From Rhodococcus pseudokoreensis (GTDB lineage: Bacteria; Actinomycetota; Actinomycetes; Mycobacteriales; Mycobacteriaceae): 64,000 nt of DNA. Position 1 is the stretch's first letter; every line of letters starts with the position of its first letter. Of this stretch, positions 35,059 through 43,064 are shown piece by piece. A program made the translations under genes and the position numbers. The stretch is from positions 4,154,001-4,218,000 of the forward strand of contig NZ_CP070619.1 of the NCBI RefSeq assembly GCF_017068395.1, read 5' to 3'. The notes under the pieces are model-generated. The model was not told the origin of the DNA. It saw only the letters and a list, made by a program, of their open reading frames with translations, and did no database searches.

Positions 35059-35080
35059 CACTGAAACAGTCGTGTCAGTG
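35059..35080. promoter_or_regulatory. TetR-type operator candidate between the TetR and GNAT genes
   Basis: CACTGA and TCAGTG form an inverted repeat with a 10-base centre that has further partial symmetry (AC/GT). It lies in the 70-base divergent gap, the normal site of a TetR operator. Confidence 0.55.
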
Positions 35081-35112
35081 AGCGCCGATTATCGCGCTCC
35101 GGGAAGGAAACC

Positions 35113-35649
35113 ATGACTTCGCAACCACCCCAGCGACCGGAAGTCGTGGTGCGCCAGGCCGACCGCCCCGGCGATCTGGGCTGGACCGTGATGGCCCACG
35201 GCGAGATCTACCACCGGCAGTTCGGATGGGACGCAAACTTCGAGGCACTGGTCGCGCAGATCGTCGCCGACTACGCCACCGGCCACGACCCGGCCCGGGA
35301 AAGCGCCTGGATCGCCGAGGTCGACGGCGAACGCGTGGGTTGCGTCCTCTGCGTCGCCGGCGACGAACCCGCGGTCGCCAAACTACGGATCCTGCTGGTC
35401 GCCCCGACCGCCCGCGGTCTCGGCGTCGGGTCCCGGTTGGTCGAGCGATGCGTCGCCTTCGCCCGCGACGCCGGCTACCGGCAGGTGACACTGTGGACCA
35501 ACGACGTGCTGGCGTCGGCCCGCAGAATCTACGAGGCTGCCGGGTTCGTCCTCACCGATCAGGAACCACACCACAGCTTCGGCCACGACCTCGTCGGCCA
35601 GAACTGGACCCTCGACCTGAGCGTGACCACGGCGGCGGCCGGTAACTGA
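35113..35649 (+). CDS. GNAT-family acetyltransferase
   Basis: This 178-residue protein has the GNAT core: AKLRILLVAPTARGLGVGSR (motif A, acetyl-CoA pyrophosphate loop) then LVERCVAFARDAGYRQVTLW and RIYEAAGFVLTDQEPHHSFG. The HSFGHDL ending resembles acetyltransferases fused to or paired with regulators. GGAAGGAAACC precedes the ATG. Divergent from the TetR gene. Substrate unknown, possibly a small molecule recognised by the repressor. Confidence 0.85.
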   Translation: MTSQPPQRPEVVVRQADRPGDLGWTVMAHGEIYHRQFGWDANFEALVAQIVADYATGHDPARESAWIAEVDGERVGCVLCVAGDEPAVAKLRILLVAPTARGLGVGSRLVERCVAFARDAGYRQVTLWTNDVLASARRIYEAAGFVLTDQEPHHSFGHDLVGQNWTLDLSVTTAAAGN

Positions 35650-35653
35650 CGAC

Positions 35654-36106
35654 CTACGGGGGTGTCGGCAACATGTCCAGGACGGCCCGATCGACGCCGG
35701 CGGCCGTCAACGCCGACCGGGTCGCGGCAAGCCAGGCATCGGCCCACGCCGGTTCGATGCCGCGCAGCAACCGGTACTGCGCCCGCCAGGACGCGGCCCG
35801 GAAACCGGGCTGCTCCGGTGGATGCAGACGCAGGGCGACGCGCTCGGACACCGACTCCGCAACCCAGGACACGAACTCGTCCGGGTCGGTGGTGTGCCGA
35901 TCCGACAGCACCCGATCGCGTTCCCGGACGGTCAGATGCCACCCGCCCTCGGGAGCGGTCCAGCAGAACGGACGGGCGTCCTCGTGCGCCTGCCCGAGCG
36001 CCGGCAGGTCCTCCGGGCGCGCACCCATCCGCTCCGTCACCTCCAGAATCCGCCGACGCATATCGTGATCGAGCAGATCGTCTTTCAACGGATCAACCAC
36101 GTGCAC
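35654..36106 (-). CDS. Putative immunity protein for the TNT toxin (Imm61-like?)
   Basis: The product is about 150 residues. GTG 36106 sits two bases after the toxin stop; the start is uncertain and ATG 36061 is an alternative. The core WTAPEGGWHLTVRERDRVLS then DPDEFVSWVAESVSERVALR looks like small alpha/beta immunity proteins of polymorphic toxin systems; I recall an Imm61-type family with this layout. The gene is immediately downstream of a secreted TNT toxin on the same strand, where the mycobacterial TNT antitoxin gene also lies. Function as inhibitor of that toxin's NAD+ glycohydrolase activity is inference. Confidence 0.62.
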   Translation of the reverse strand: MHVVDPLKDDLLDHDMRRRILEVTERMGARPEDLPALGQAHEDARPFCWTAPEGGWHLTVRERDRVLSDRHTTDPDEFVSWVAESVSERVALRLHPPEQPGFRAASWRAQYRLLRGIEPAWADAWLAATRSALTAAGVDRAVLDMLPTPP

Positions 36107-36107
36107 A

Positions 36108-36800
36108 TCACTGCAGCGGGTACACGCTGCGCACATACCCGGCGCACCGCAACCAGCTGACATCGACCTTCGTCCCGCATTCGACGACCTGCGGCAGCAA
36201 CTCGGGCACCACCTCGAACTGCGTTCCCAACCCCTGCTGCTCGAACCACGGTGCGATAGGACCGGTGTACAGGGGAAGGGGCTTGGTCACGACGTAGACG
36301 TGGTAGTTGCAGAAGTCCGCGGGATCGGACACCAGGTTGACCGGCGGAAGCGCGCGGGAGGTGTAACTCGCGCCGGCCGGGGCCAGGAAGTTGCCGCCTT
36401 CGCTGCCGTACCGGTCGATCAGCGTGCCGACATCCAACTGCCCCTGCACCCGCTGAGGATTGCCACTGCCGTCGAGGACGTAACCGCTCTTCGGCGGGTA
36501 CTTGAAGGAACCCGCCGGAACCACGGCCGGATCCCAGTACTTGCTCAGAAACTGATCGGCCGTGAGCTCGCCGGTGCGCTGGTATCCGGCCAGCTGCTCC
36601 GCAACCGGGAACAGATCCGACAGCGTCTGCGGCCCGAGCCTCCGGTCACCGTCGAACAACTCCGTCGAACAGCCCTGCCCGCCGAGAAGATCACTGGAAC
36701 CGGCCGACGACCCCGGCGCCGCACCGGCGACCGCCCCTTCGGCGAACAGAACCGACAACACGAACCCGAGAACAAGGAACAGCTGACGATAGCGATGCAT
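36108..36800 (-). CDS. Secreted TNT-domain (tuberculosis necrotizing toxin type) NAD+ glycohydrolase
   Basis: This 230-residue protein has a Sec signal peptide (YRQLFLVLGFVLSVLFAEGA, cleavage near VAGAAPG). A short linker domain with a Cys precedes a C-terminal TNT fold at about residues 98-200. YPPKSGYVLDGSGNPQRVQG is followed by GTLIDRYGSEGGNFLAPAGA then SYTSRALPP, YHVYVV and APWFEQQGLGTQFEV. R130, R149, H167 and Q194 sit where the NADase residues of CpnT (as I recall R757, R780, H792 and Q822) would fall. GGGGAAGGG precedes the ATG. Unlike CpnT there is no large channel domain; this is a small free-standing exported enzyme. The likely immunity gene follows directly. Confidence 0.85.
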   Translation of the reverse strand: MHRYRQLFLVLGFVLSVLFAEGAVAGAAPGSSAGSSDLLGGQGCSTELFDGDRRLGPQTLSDLFPVAEQLAGYQRTGELTADQFLSKYWDPAVVPAGSFKYPPKSGYVLDGSGNPQRVQGQLDVGTLIDRYGSEGGNFLAPAGASYTSRALPPVNLVSDPADFCNYHVYVVTKPLPLYTGPIAPWFEQQGLGTQFEVVPELLPQVVECGTKVDVSWLRCAGYVRSVYPLQ

Positions 36801-37105
36801 AACGAACCCTTCCCCCTCGAAAGACGATTCCGATGCGGTCCCATCCGACCGGGCATCGATCACAGCAAGATCATTTACGAAAGAATCGTGACAGATCCGG
36901 CCGTGATTGTGACCGAACCTGCGACCGCGCGTCGCCCCCAACGGAATAGGACCCACCACCGGGAATATCCAATCCCGGCGCCTCGCGGCCGGCGACCCTG
37001 ACCTGGCCCTTTGCGAGGGCCGTCACACCCCCCGGGCGCACCCCGTGCCGCACGGGGCTCTACCCTGGCGCGGTCAGAACACGCAGATCACGAGGTTGAA
37101 CAGTT
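36801..37105. other. Divergent region between the TNT toxin and DUF4193 genes
   Basis: 305 bases without a gene. Two small hairpins are visible: GGCCCT-N5-AGGGCC (37005-37021) and CCCCGTG-CCG-CACGGGG (37041-37057). No convincing promoter box was identified. Confidence 0.5.
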
Positions 37106-37399
37106 ATGGCCACCGATTACGACGCCCCCAGAGTCACCGATTCCGACGAGTCGACGGACACGTCGCTCGAACAGTTGACCGCCAGCAGGAAAGACTCCCA
37201 ATCACCCGCGGTGGACATCGACGACACCGACCCCGCCGAATCCTTCGACCTGCCCGGCGCCGACCTGTCCGGCGAGGAATTCACCGTCCGCGTCATCCCC
37301 AAGCAGTCCGACGAATTCACCTGCACCAGTTGCTTCCTGGTGCATCACCGCAGCCGGCTCGCCCCGGGTGCAGAGCTGATCTGCCGGGACTGCGCCTGA
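37106..37399 (+). CDS. DUF4193 zinc-ribbon protein
   Basis: This 97-residue protein is typical of DUF4193. It begins MATDYDAPRVTDSDESTD, with AESFDLPGADLSGEEFTVRV in the middle. The C-terminal CTSCFLVHHRSRLAPGAELI then CRDC supplies two CxxC pairs, a likely zinc ribbon. Family members are short, abundant actinobacterial proteins of unknown role; a transcription or translation accessory function is sometimes guessed. AGGTTGAACAG stands before the ATG. Confidence 0.9.
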   Translation: MATDYDAPRVTDSDESTDTSLEQLTASRKDSQSPAVDIDDTDPAESFDLPGADLSGEEFTVRVIPKQSDEFTCTSCFLVHHRSRLAPGAELICRDCA

Positions 37400-37467
37400 C
37401 ACCATCGAAGCGGGCGCGTCTGCGGCTATGACCTGACGCGCCGCGGTTCGCGTGCCATCCTCGGGAG

Positions 37468-38709
37468 ATGGCACGAACGTGGTTGTCGGTGACAGTGGAA
37501 CTGCTCGGCGGGCGCGGCGAGGAACTGTGGCCGTGGCCCGGCCGGGTTTTCGCGGTCGGGCCGTCGCACACCTTCGTGGACCTCGCGAATGCCGTCAACG
37601 ACGCCTTCGCCCGCTGGGACAGGTCTCATCTGTCGATGTTCACCCTCGCCGATGGACGAGTGGTCACCGACGCGGAGACGGGGGCCGAGATGGCCGGGTC
37701 GCGCGGAGGGCCCATCACGGAGCCGGTGGACATCGAGACGGCCAAGGTCGCTCGGCTCCTGGTGCCCGGAGCGGAGTTCCAGTTCACGTTCGACCTGGGC
37801 GATGACTGGACCCACCGTTGTGTGGTCGGCGACGACAAGGTCGACCCCATCGAAGTTCTGGGAATCGCGCCGAAAAAGCCCCTGCCTTACTGGGGCTGGG
37901 GAAGCATCCCCGATCAGTACGGGCGCCGGTGGGCCGACGACGACGGGCAGAGCCGGGCGCCGAGCAGACCCGCCCATCCGCATCCGATGATGTTGCACGC
38001 GTGGCCCGGACTCGACCAGGTCGCCCCGCTCGACCTGTCCGAGTTGCGCGGAGCCATCGCGACAGCAGATGCAGCCCGCTTCCTCGCCGCGGTGCGGGGA
38101 CGCGACGTCGACGACGCGCTGCAACAGGTGGGGGCCGGCATACCGATGGCACTGGAACAGCGACGGGAGCAGGCCGAGTCGGTGGCGCTGTCGGTCGTCA
38201 ACCGGCTGACGTGGCGCGCCGGTGCCGGTGACGAGGTGCTGGCCGAAGACCTGCTCGCGTGTTTGCGCGGCGAGCCGCTCGCGGGGCGGGTGGTGCCGGT
38301 CGACCTCGAGATGCTCGGTTCCGAACTGGAGGGGGATCCGGCTATGTCGACCGGCGGCTACGTCGACCTGCGCACCGGGGAGGTGTACGACGACTGCCTC
38401 ACCGACCCGGCAATGGTCGGGGAGGACGCCGCCGTCGACGTGGAGGAAGAGCCCGACCGTTGGCTCCGGTTCGACTACACCGGCTCCCGGGACGGCTGGC
38501 GCGACATGGCGGCCTTCGCCGAGCGGCATCACGATGCGGCATTGCGGGATCGGCTGTTGCGGGCGATCGAGGGCAAGGGCGCATTTCACCGGTTCCGCGA
38601 CATCGTCCACCAGGAGAGCCTCGTCGAACAGTGGTTCACCTTCTCGACCGACCGCCAACTGGGTCGTGCCCGCGAGTTCCTCGCCAGCCAGGGTGTCCGC
38701 GTTGGCTGA
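37468..38709 (+). CDS. pRiA4b ORF-3-like protein fused to a UPF0158 domain
   Basis: This is a 413-residue protein in two parts. The N-terminal part (about 1-160) matches the plasmid pRiA4b ORF-3 family: TFVDLANAVNDAFARWDRSH, FQFTFDLGDDWTHRCVVGDD and EVLGIAPKKPLPYWGWG. The C-terminal part (about 285-413) matches UPF0158: GGYVDLRTGEVYDD, RWLRFDYTGSRDGWRDMAAF and KGAFHRFRDIV with the terminal WFTFSTDRQLGRAREFL. Both families have unknown function; the first turns up in mobile elements and the second is small and stand-alone elsewhere. The combination in one polypeptide is noteworthy. Confidence 0.8.
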   Translation: MARTWLSVTVELLGGRGEELWPWPGRVFAVGPSHTFVDLANAVNDAFARWDRSHLSMFTLADGRVVTDAETGAEMAGSRGGPITEPVDIETAKVARLLVPGAEFQFTFDLGDDWTHRCVVGDDKVDPIEVLGIAPKKPLPYWGWGSIPDQYGRRWADDDGQSRAPSRPAHPHPMMLHAWPGLDQVAPLDLSELRGAIATADAARFLAAVRGRDVDDALQQVGAGIPMALEQRREQAESVALSVVNRLTWRAGAGDEVLAEDLLACLRGEPLAGRVVPVDLEMLGSELEGDPAMSTGGYVDLRTGEVYDDCLTDPAMVGEDAAVDVEEEPDRWLRFDYTGSRDGWRDMAAFAERHHDAALRDRLLRAIEGKGAFHRFRDIVHQESLVEQWFTFSTDRQLGRAREFLASQGVRVG

Positions 38710-38832
38710 CGGATCGAACGTACTCACGTCGGCCGACGGAACACGATTTTCGTCGTTCCGCGATGAGTTCGGCCGGCTCGTCCGGTCTGTCCATTCGTAT
38801 CCCGGTCCATCCGATCATCGAAGGAGTCGCCC

Positions 38833-39477
38833 GTGCCCCGCACCCGGATCCACAACATGAACATCTCTCTCGACGGCTACGCCGCAGGCGAGCACGTGAC
38901 GTTCGACGCTCCGATCGGCGGTGCCGAACGGCTGTTCGGCTCGTTCGACGGACGCGTCATCCACGGCGTCGACCGGGTTGACGACCCGATCACCCTGGAC
39001 CGCGCCGTGACCAGCCTGTGGGGTCAAGGCATCGGCGCGGAGATCATGGGCCGTCGCAAGTTCGGGCCCCAGACCGGCGAATGGCCCGACGACGGGTGGC
39101 GAGGCTGGTGGGGCGACGAACCGCCATTTCGCACACCGGTGTTCGTCCTGAGCCACCACCCGCACCCCAGCATCGACTTCCCGAACGGAACCAGCTTCCA
39201 CTTCGTCGATGCGTCACCCCACGAGGTGCTGCGCCTGGCCCAGGACGCTGCCGACGGTCAGGACGTCCGGATAGGCGGAGGCCCCTCGATCGTGCGGCAG
39301 TTTCTGGCAGCCGACCTGATCGACTTCATGCACCTCGTGATCGTGCCCATCACCCTCGGGCGTGGCGTATCCCTCTGGGAAGGCTTGGACGGCATCGAAG
39401 ACCGCTTCACCATCGAGACCGTCGCCTCCCCCAGCGGGCTCACCCATCAGTTCTGGAACAAGAACGGTCACGACTGA
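38833..39477 (+). CDS. Dihydrofolate-reductase-like (RibD C-terminal) protein
   Basis: The 214-residue product has the RibD_C/DHFR fold. It has RIHNMNISLDGYAAGEHVTF at the start, MGRRKFGPQTGEW (substrate/NADPH region) and VRIGGGPSIVRQFLAADLID with the GGG pyrophosphate loop. Start GTG 38833 has AAGGAG upstream. Such proteins reduce small heterocyclic or carbonyl substrates; many actinobacteria carry several. No operon partner. Confidence 0.87.
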   Translation: MPRTRIHNMNISLDGYAAGEHVTFDAPIGGAERLFGSFDGRVIHGVDRVDDPITLDRAVTSLWGQGIGAEIMGRRKFGPQTGEWPDDGWRGWWGDEPPFRTPVFVLSHHPHPSIDFPNGTSFHFVDASPHEVLRLAQDAADGQDVRIGGGPSIVRQFLAADLIDFMHLVIVPITLGRGVSLWEGLDGIEDRFTIETVASPSGLTHQFWNKNGHD

Positions 39478-39494
39478 CCCGGTCCTCCGGCCCG

Positions 39495-40493
39495 CTACCT
39501 CTCCTCACCGGTCCGGGAGTCACCATCGATGTCCGACGGGTCCGGGTCCGCAACGGTGAGTACCGCATCCACGATCTGCGGGTGGCGTTCGAGTTCACCT
39601 TCGAGCTTCCGCAAGGTCCGTGCGACGTGCGATTCCGCCTTGTCACCGACGAGATCGACACTCGCGACGATAAAGAGCTGCCTCGGCCCGAGGTATTCGA
39701 GGCGTACGAACCGCACCGTCGCCACCTCCGGGAGCGCTTCGATCCGAGCGATTGCCGCCTCCCGAAGTTCCGCGGAACCCGGTTCACCGGTGAGGAATCG
39801 GCGGTTGCGGTCGATGAGGACGACCGCGACCGCGCCGAGCAGCACACCGACGAGGACCGACCCGCTCGCATCCCAGACGGCGGCCCCGGTGAGCTGGTGG
39901 AGCCCGATACCGGCGGCGGCGATGACGATGCCGATGATCGCGGCGCTGTCCTCGGCGAAGACCGCACGCACCGTCGGGTCGGACGTCTCGAGGGCGTAGT
40001 CGAACAGGTCGCGATCGTGGCTGTCGGCTTCGGCACGCAACTGTTTGATCGCCCGCAGCAGCGACGCGCCCTCCAGAACGAAGGCAATCGCCAGCACGAC
40101 GTACGCGACCAGATAGTCCTCACCGACACTCGACGCGCCGAGCAGCTCGGTCACCCCGTGCCACACCGATACCGAGCCACCCGCGACGAACAGTCCCACG
40201 GCGGCCAGCAGTGACCACACATACGCCTCACGCCCGTACCCGAGCGGTCGGGCCGCGTCGGCCGCCCGGGTACTCCGACGATGGGCGATGAGGAGAAACA
40301 CCTGATTACCGGTGTCCGCCCAGGAGTGGGCGGATTCAGCGACCATCGAGGCGGACCCGGTCACCATCGCCGCCACCGACTTCGCGATCGCCACTCCGAA
40401 ATTGGCGCCGAACGCAATGACCACAGTGCGCACACTGTCGCCGCCCGCCGCATCCCCGGCGCGCCGCGGACCACGATCGGGTCGGCTCGTCAC
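39495..40493 (-). CDS. Cation diffusion facilitator (CDF) metal efflux transporter
   Basis: The product has 332 residues and six TM segments. The TM2 metal site AESAHSWADTGNQ gives the HxxxD pattern and TM5 AEDSAAIIGIV the second Asp. The cytoplasmic domain (PEVATVRFVRLEYLGPRQLF) has the ferredoxin-like fold of CDF proteins. Expected role: proton-coupled efflux of Zn2+, Fe2+, Co2+ or Cd2+. GTG start at 40493. Converges on the RibD-like gene with 17 bases between. Confidence 0.87.
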   Translation of the reverse strand: MTSRPDRGPRRAGDAAGGDSVRTVVIAFGANFGVAIAKSVAAMVTGSASMVAESAHSWADTGNQVFLLIAHRRSTRAADAARPLGYGREAYVWSLLAAVGLFVAGGSVSVWHGVTELLGASSVGEDYLVAYVVLAIAFVLEGASLLRAIKQLRAEADSHDRDLFDYALETSDPTVRAVFAEDSAAIIGIVIAAAGIGLHQLTGAAVWDASGSVLVGVLLGAVAVVLIDRNRRFLTGEPGSAELREAAIARIEALPEVATVRFVRLEYLGPRQLFIVASVDLVGDKAESHVARTLRKLEGELERHPQIVDAVLTVADPDPSDIDGDSRTGEER

Positions 40494-40555
40494 CCCTCGA
40501 GTCTCACACCTGACCCGTCGGCAGGCGGCCGGAATCCTGGACCCGGCGGGCCCGG

Positions 40556-41518
40556 TCAGCTGAGGCCGGCAACTTCCTGAGCGATCGCGGCCAGGCGAGC
40601 CTGTGCGGCCGAGACGACACCCTGCCGGTTCTTGTGCGCTTCCTCGTACGCCACGATGGCGCGCACATCCGCCGGCTCGGTCAGCTCCTTGACCGCGGCG
40701 ACCGTCTCCGAGACGTTCAGGGTGTCGTAACCGTCGACGGGCAGTTCACCGGGTTCGAGGACCCCCGCCGCGGTGCGGGCAGAATGCAGAACGTCCGCGA
40801 CCCCGTCGGCCCCCTCGCGGCGGGTGACCTGCTCCGCGGTCTCGAGGGCGGCGTCGCGGGATGCGGCCAGCGTGGTGACAGCGACGTCGCCGGCGTGCGC
40901 GCCCCTGCTCAGTAACTCGCTGAGCGCCGGTGGGGTTGCGCGGACGGTGTCGAGGGCCCGGTCCAAGCCGCGGGCCGACCAGGCGACCGGTGCGTTGACC
41001 AGCCGCACCGCCGTTCCCGCGGCCGCCTGCAGTGGGGTGCGGCGGAGCGCCGCAGGTCCGCCCAAGGCCTCCTCGGCGAGGACGGTGGTCAGCCAATCCA
41101 CGGTCGCCGAATGGGCGGCGATCAGCCGGAACGCCAAGTTCTCGACGTCCTTCTTCTGCGCCGCGACAGCGAGTGCCTTGATGTAGCGGGCACGGTCGAG
41201 GAGTTGGTGCTCGAGCGCGAGATCGCCGAGCAGGGCCTCGTCGAACGGTTGGGCCTGCTCGACCACCGCCTTCACAGCAGCGCCGGCGCGCCCGAGAAAT
41301 GGGCCGATCAGTTCCGGAACGCCGCCGAGTTCGCGGATGGCGGCCTCGATGGCTTCGGCGCGGGCGCGGCCGTTGTCGGCGTTCTCGGACAGCTCCCGGC
41401 GCACGGCCTCGGTCCGGGCCTGGACGGTGCGGGTTTCGGCGAGCTGGATCTCGGTGTGGGTCAGGTCGAGGACTGTACGCAACTGCGCCAGCAAGGTCAT
41501 CGTGTCAGATGTGCTCAT
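40556..41518 (-). CDS. Ferritin-like helical protein of unknown function
   Basis: This is a 320-residue all-helical protein with coiled-coil-like N-terminus (LLAQLRTVLDLTHTEIQLAE) and a central region LALEHQLLDRARYIKALAVA that could form a ferritin-like bundle. No complete diiron motif (ExxH) pair was found. The C-terminus ends in KNRQGVVSAAQARLAAIAQE. Family members are annotated as ferritin-like domain proteins in actinobacteria; iron binding is unproven. Stands alone. Confidence 0.65.
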   Translation of the reverse strand: MSTSDTMTLLAQLRTVLDLTHTEIQLAETRTVQARTEAVRRELSENADNGRARAEAIEAAIRELGGVPELIGPFLGRAGAAVKAVVEQAQPFDEALLGDLALEHQLLDRARYIKALAVAAQKKDVENLAFRLIAAHSATVDWLTTVLAEEALGGPAALRRTPLQAAAGTAVRLVNAPVAWSARGLDRALDTVRATPPALSELLSRGAHAGDVAVTTLAASRDAALETAEQVTRREGADGVADVLHSARTAAGVLEPGELPVDGYDTLNVSETVAAVKELTEPADVRAIVAYEEAHKNRQGVVSAAQARLAAIAQEVAGLS

Positions 41519-41703
41519 GCGGTATTACGTCCCTTCGGCATGTGACGGCATCGAATCGGCGCACGGTGCGCCGCTCCCGCGACTACCCAGGCCTGCCGCC
41601 GGATGAAACGCCCCCACGTGCCGAACTCCGCGAATTCAGCGATTGTTCACCAGGGACTCACCCCGGATCCACGAACCTCGCCGATGAAGTCGACCGTGTG
41701 GCA
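41519..41703. other. Short intergenic stretch
   Basis: No gene, hairpin or repeat could be supported in these 185 bases between two genes read leftward. Confidence 0.4.
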
Positions 41704-42960
41704 TCAACCGTTTCGGGTGCCGCCCCGCCGGCGGTCGAGCACCCGCATGACGGTCGTGGCGGTGACACCGTGGACGACCACTGACAGCACCACGGCGAAT
41801 GCCGCGGTCGACCACAACACGCTTTCCTGGTCGATGCCCGCGACCGCGGCGGCGAATGCGAGATAGAAGACCGAGCCGACGCCGCGGATACCGAAGAACG
41901 CGGTCACTCCCCGTTCCTGGACCGTCATCTCTCGGCAACCGAGCAACGCCAGCCACCCGACGACCGGACGGATCACGACCACGAGCGCCACCGCGACGAG
42001 GACCCCACCCCAGGTCAGATCGTCCAGCAGGCCCGACGTGAGGGCGACGCCCAGCAACAGCAGCACCGCGAGGGTCAGGACGTGCTCGAGTTGTTCCATC
42101 ACACGATGCATCTCGGCGTGATACGAATGCGCCCGCTCGATCCGGCGGAGCGCGACCGCACACGCGAACACGGCGAGAAAGCCGTACCCACCGACGAGTT
42201 CGGTGAGCCCGTACACGGCGAACGTGGCGGCCAGCGCGACGATCGGTTCACCACTCTCGGCCAGCCGCGCATGCGGAATCGGGAAATGGAACACTGCCCG
42301 CCCGAGCACGTACCCGGCGACCGCGCCGATCGCCGCGCCCAGCAGGGTCTTGCCGACCAACTCCCACAGGAACCAGTGCGCGATCCAGTCCCCGGCCGGA
42401 CCCTTCGTGATCAGGAACAATGCCAGATAGACGAACGGAAACGCGAGAGCGTCGTTGAGTCCCGCCTCCGACGTCAGGGCGAACCGCACCTCGTCGTCCT
42501 CACGGTCCGAACCCTCCCCCGACGACGGTCCCTCCACCTGGACGTCGGAGGCCAGCACCGGATCCGTCGGGGCGAGCACGGCACCGAGCAGCAGCGCCGC
42601 CGCCGGTGTGAGCGCCGCCGCCCACCAGCCGAGCACGGCGACCGCGGCGATTCCGAGCGGCATCGCGATGCCCAGCAGCCGCCACGTCGAATTCCACGTC
42701 CGCACGCCGAGCGGCCGGTCGATCGCCAGGCCGACACCCATCAGCGCGACGATGACACACGCCTCGCTCACGTGCTCGGCCACCGCGGGATGCGCCACCG
42801 GCGACACCAGATCGGCGTTGCCGAGGAACACCCCGACCACGGCTCCGACCGCGAGCACCATTAGTGGTGCCGACACGGCACGGTTGCGCATGATGCGCGG
42901 AACGGTCGCCGCGAGCAGCAGCGCCACACCGGCGAACAGGTAGACGACGTCGGTATTCAC
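41704..42960 (-). CDS. NhaP/CPA1-type sodium/proton antiporter
   Basis: The 418-residue product has 12-13 TM segments. Motif APTDPVLASDVQ (with the key Asp-Pro) and EAGLNDALAFPFVYL (Asn-Asp pair) are diagnostic of the CPA1 exchanger fold. FFGIRGVGSVFYLAFA is the conserved late TM with the essential Arg. GTG 42960 is chosen as the first start before the first TM; no strong SD. The tail (LDRRRGGTRNG) is short and basic, without the large regulatory tail of some relatives. Confidence 0.87.
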   Translation of the reverse strand: MNTDVVYLFAGVALLLAATVPRIMRNRAVSAPLMVLAVGAVVGVFLGNADLVSPVAHPAVAEHVSEACVIVALMGVGLAIDRPLGVRTWNSTWRLLGIAMPLGIAAVAVLGWWAAALTPAAALLLGAVLAPTDPVLASDVQVEGPSSGEGSDREDDEVRFALTSEAGLNDALAFPFVYLALFLITKGPAGDWIAHWFLWELVGKTLLGAAIGAVAGYVLGRAVFHFPIPHARLAESGEPIVALAATFAVYGLTELVGGYGFLAVFACAVALRRIERAHSYHAEMHRVMEQLEHVLTLAVLLLLGVALTSGLLDDLTWGGVLVAVALVVVIRPVVGWLALLGCREMTVQERGVTAFFGIRGVGSVFYLAFAAAVAGIDQESVLWSTAAFAVVLSVVVHGVTATTVMRVLDRRRGGTRNG

Positions 42961-43064
42961 GGTCGCGACCGCGCACCTTTCACGAGCGGGGAGGACAGTC
43001 GAGAGTTCTCGAAAATCACCTCCCCGAAACGCCGGCACCCCTGGTGAACGGGCCGACGCTGCCG

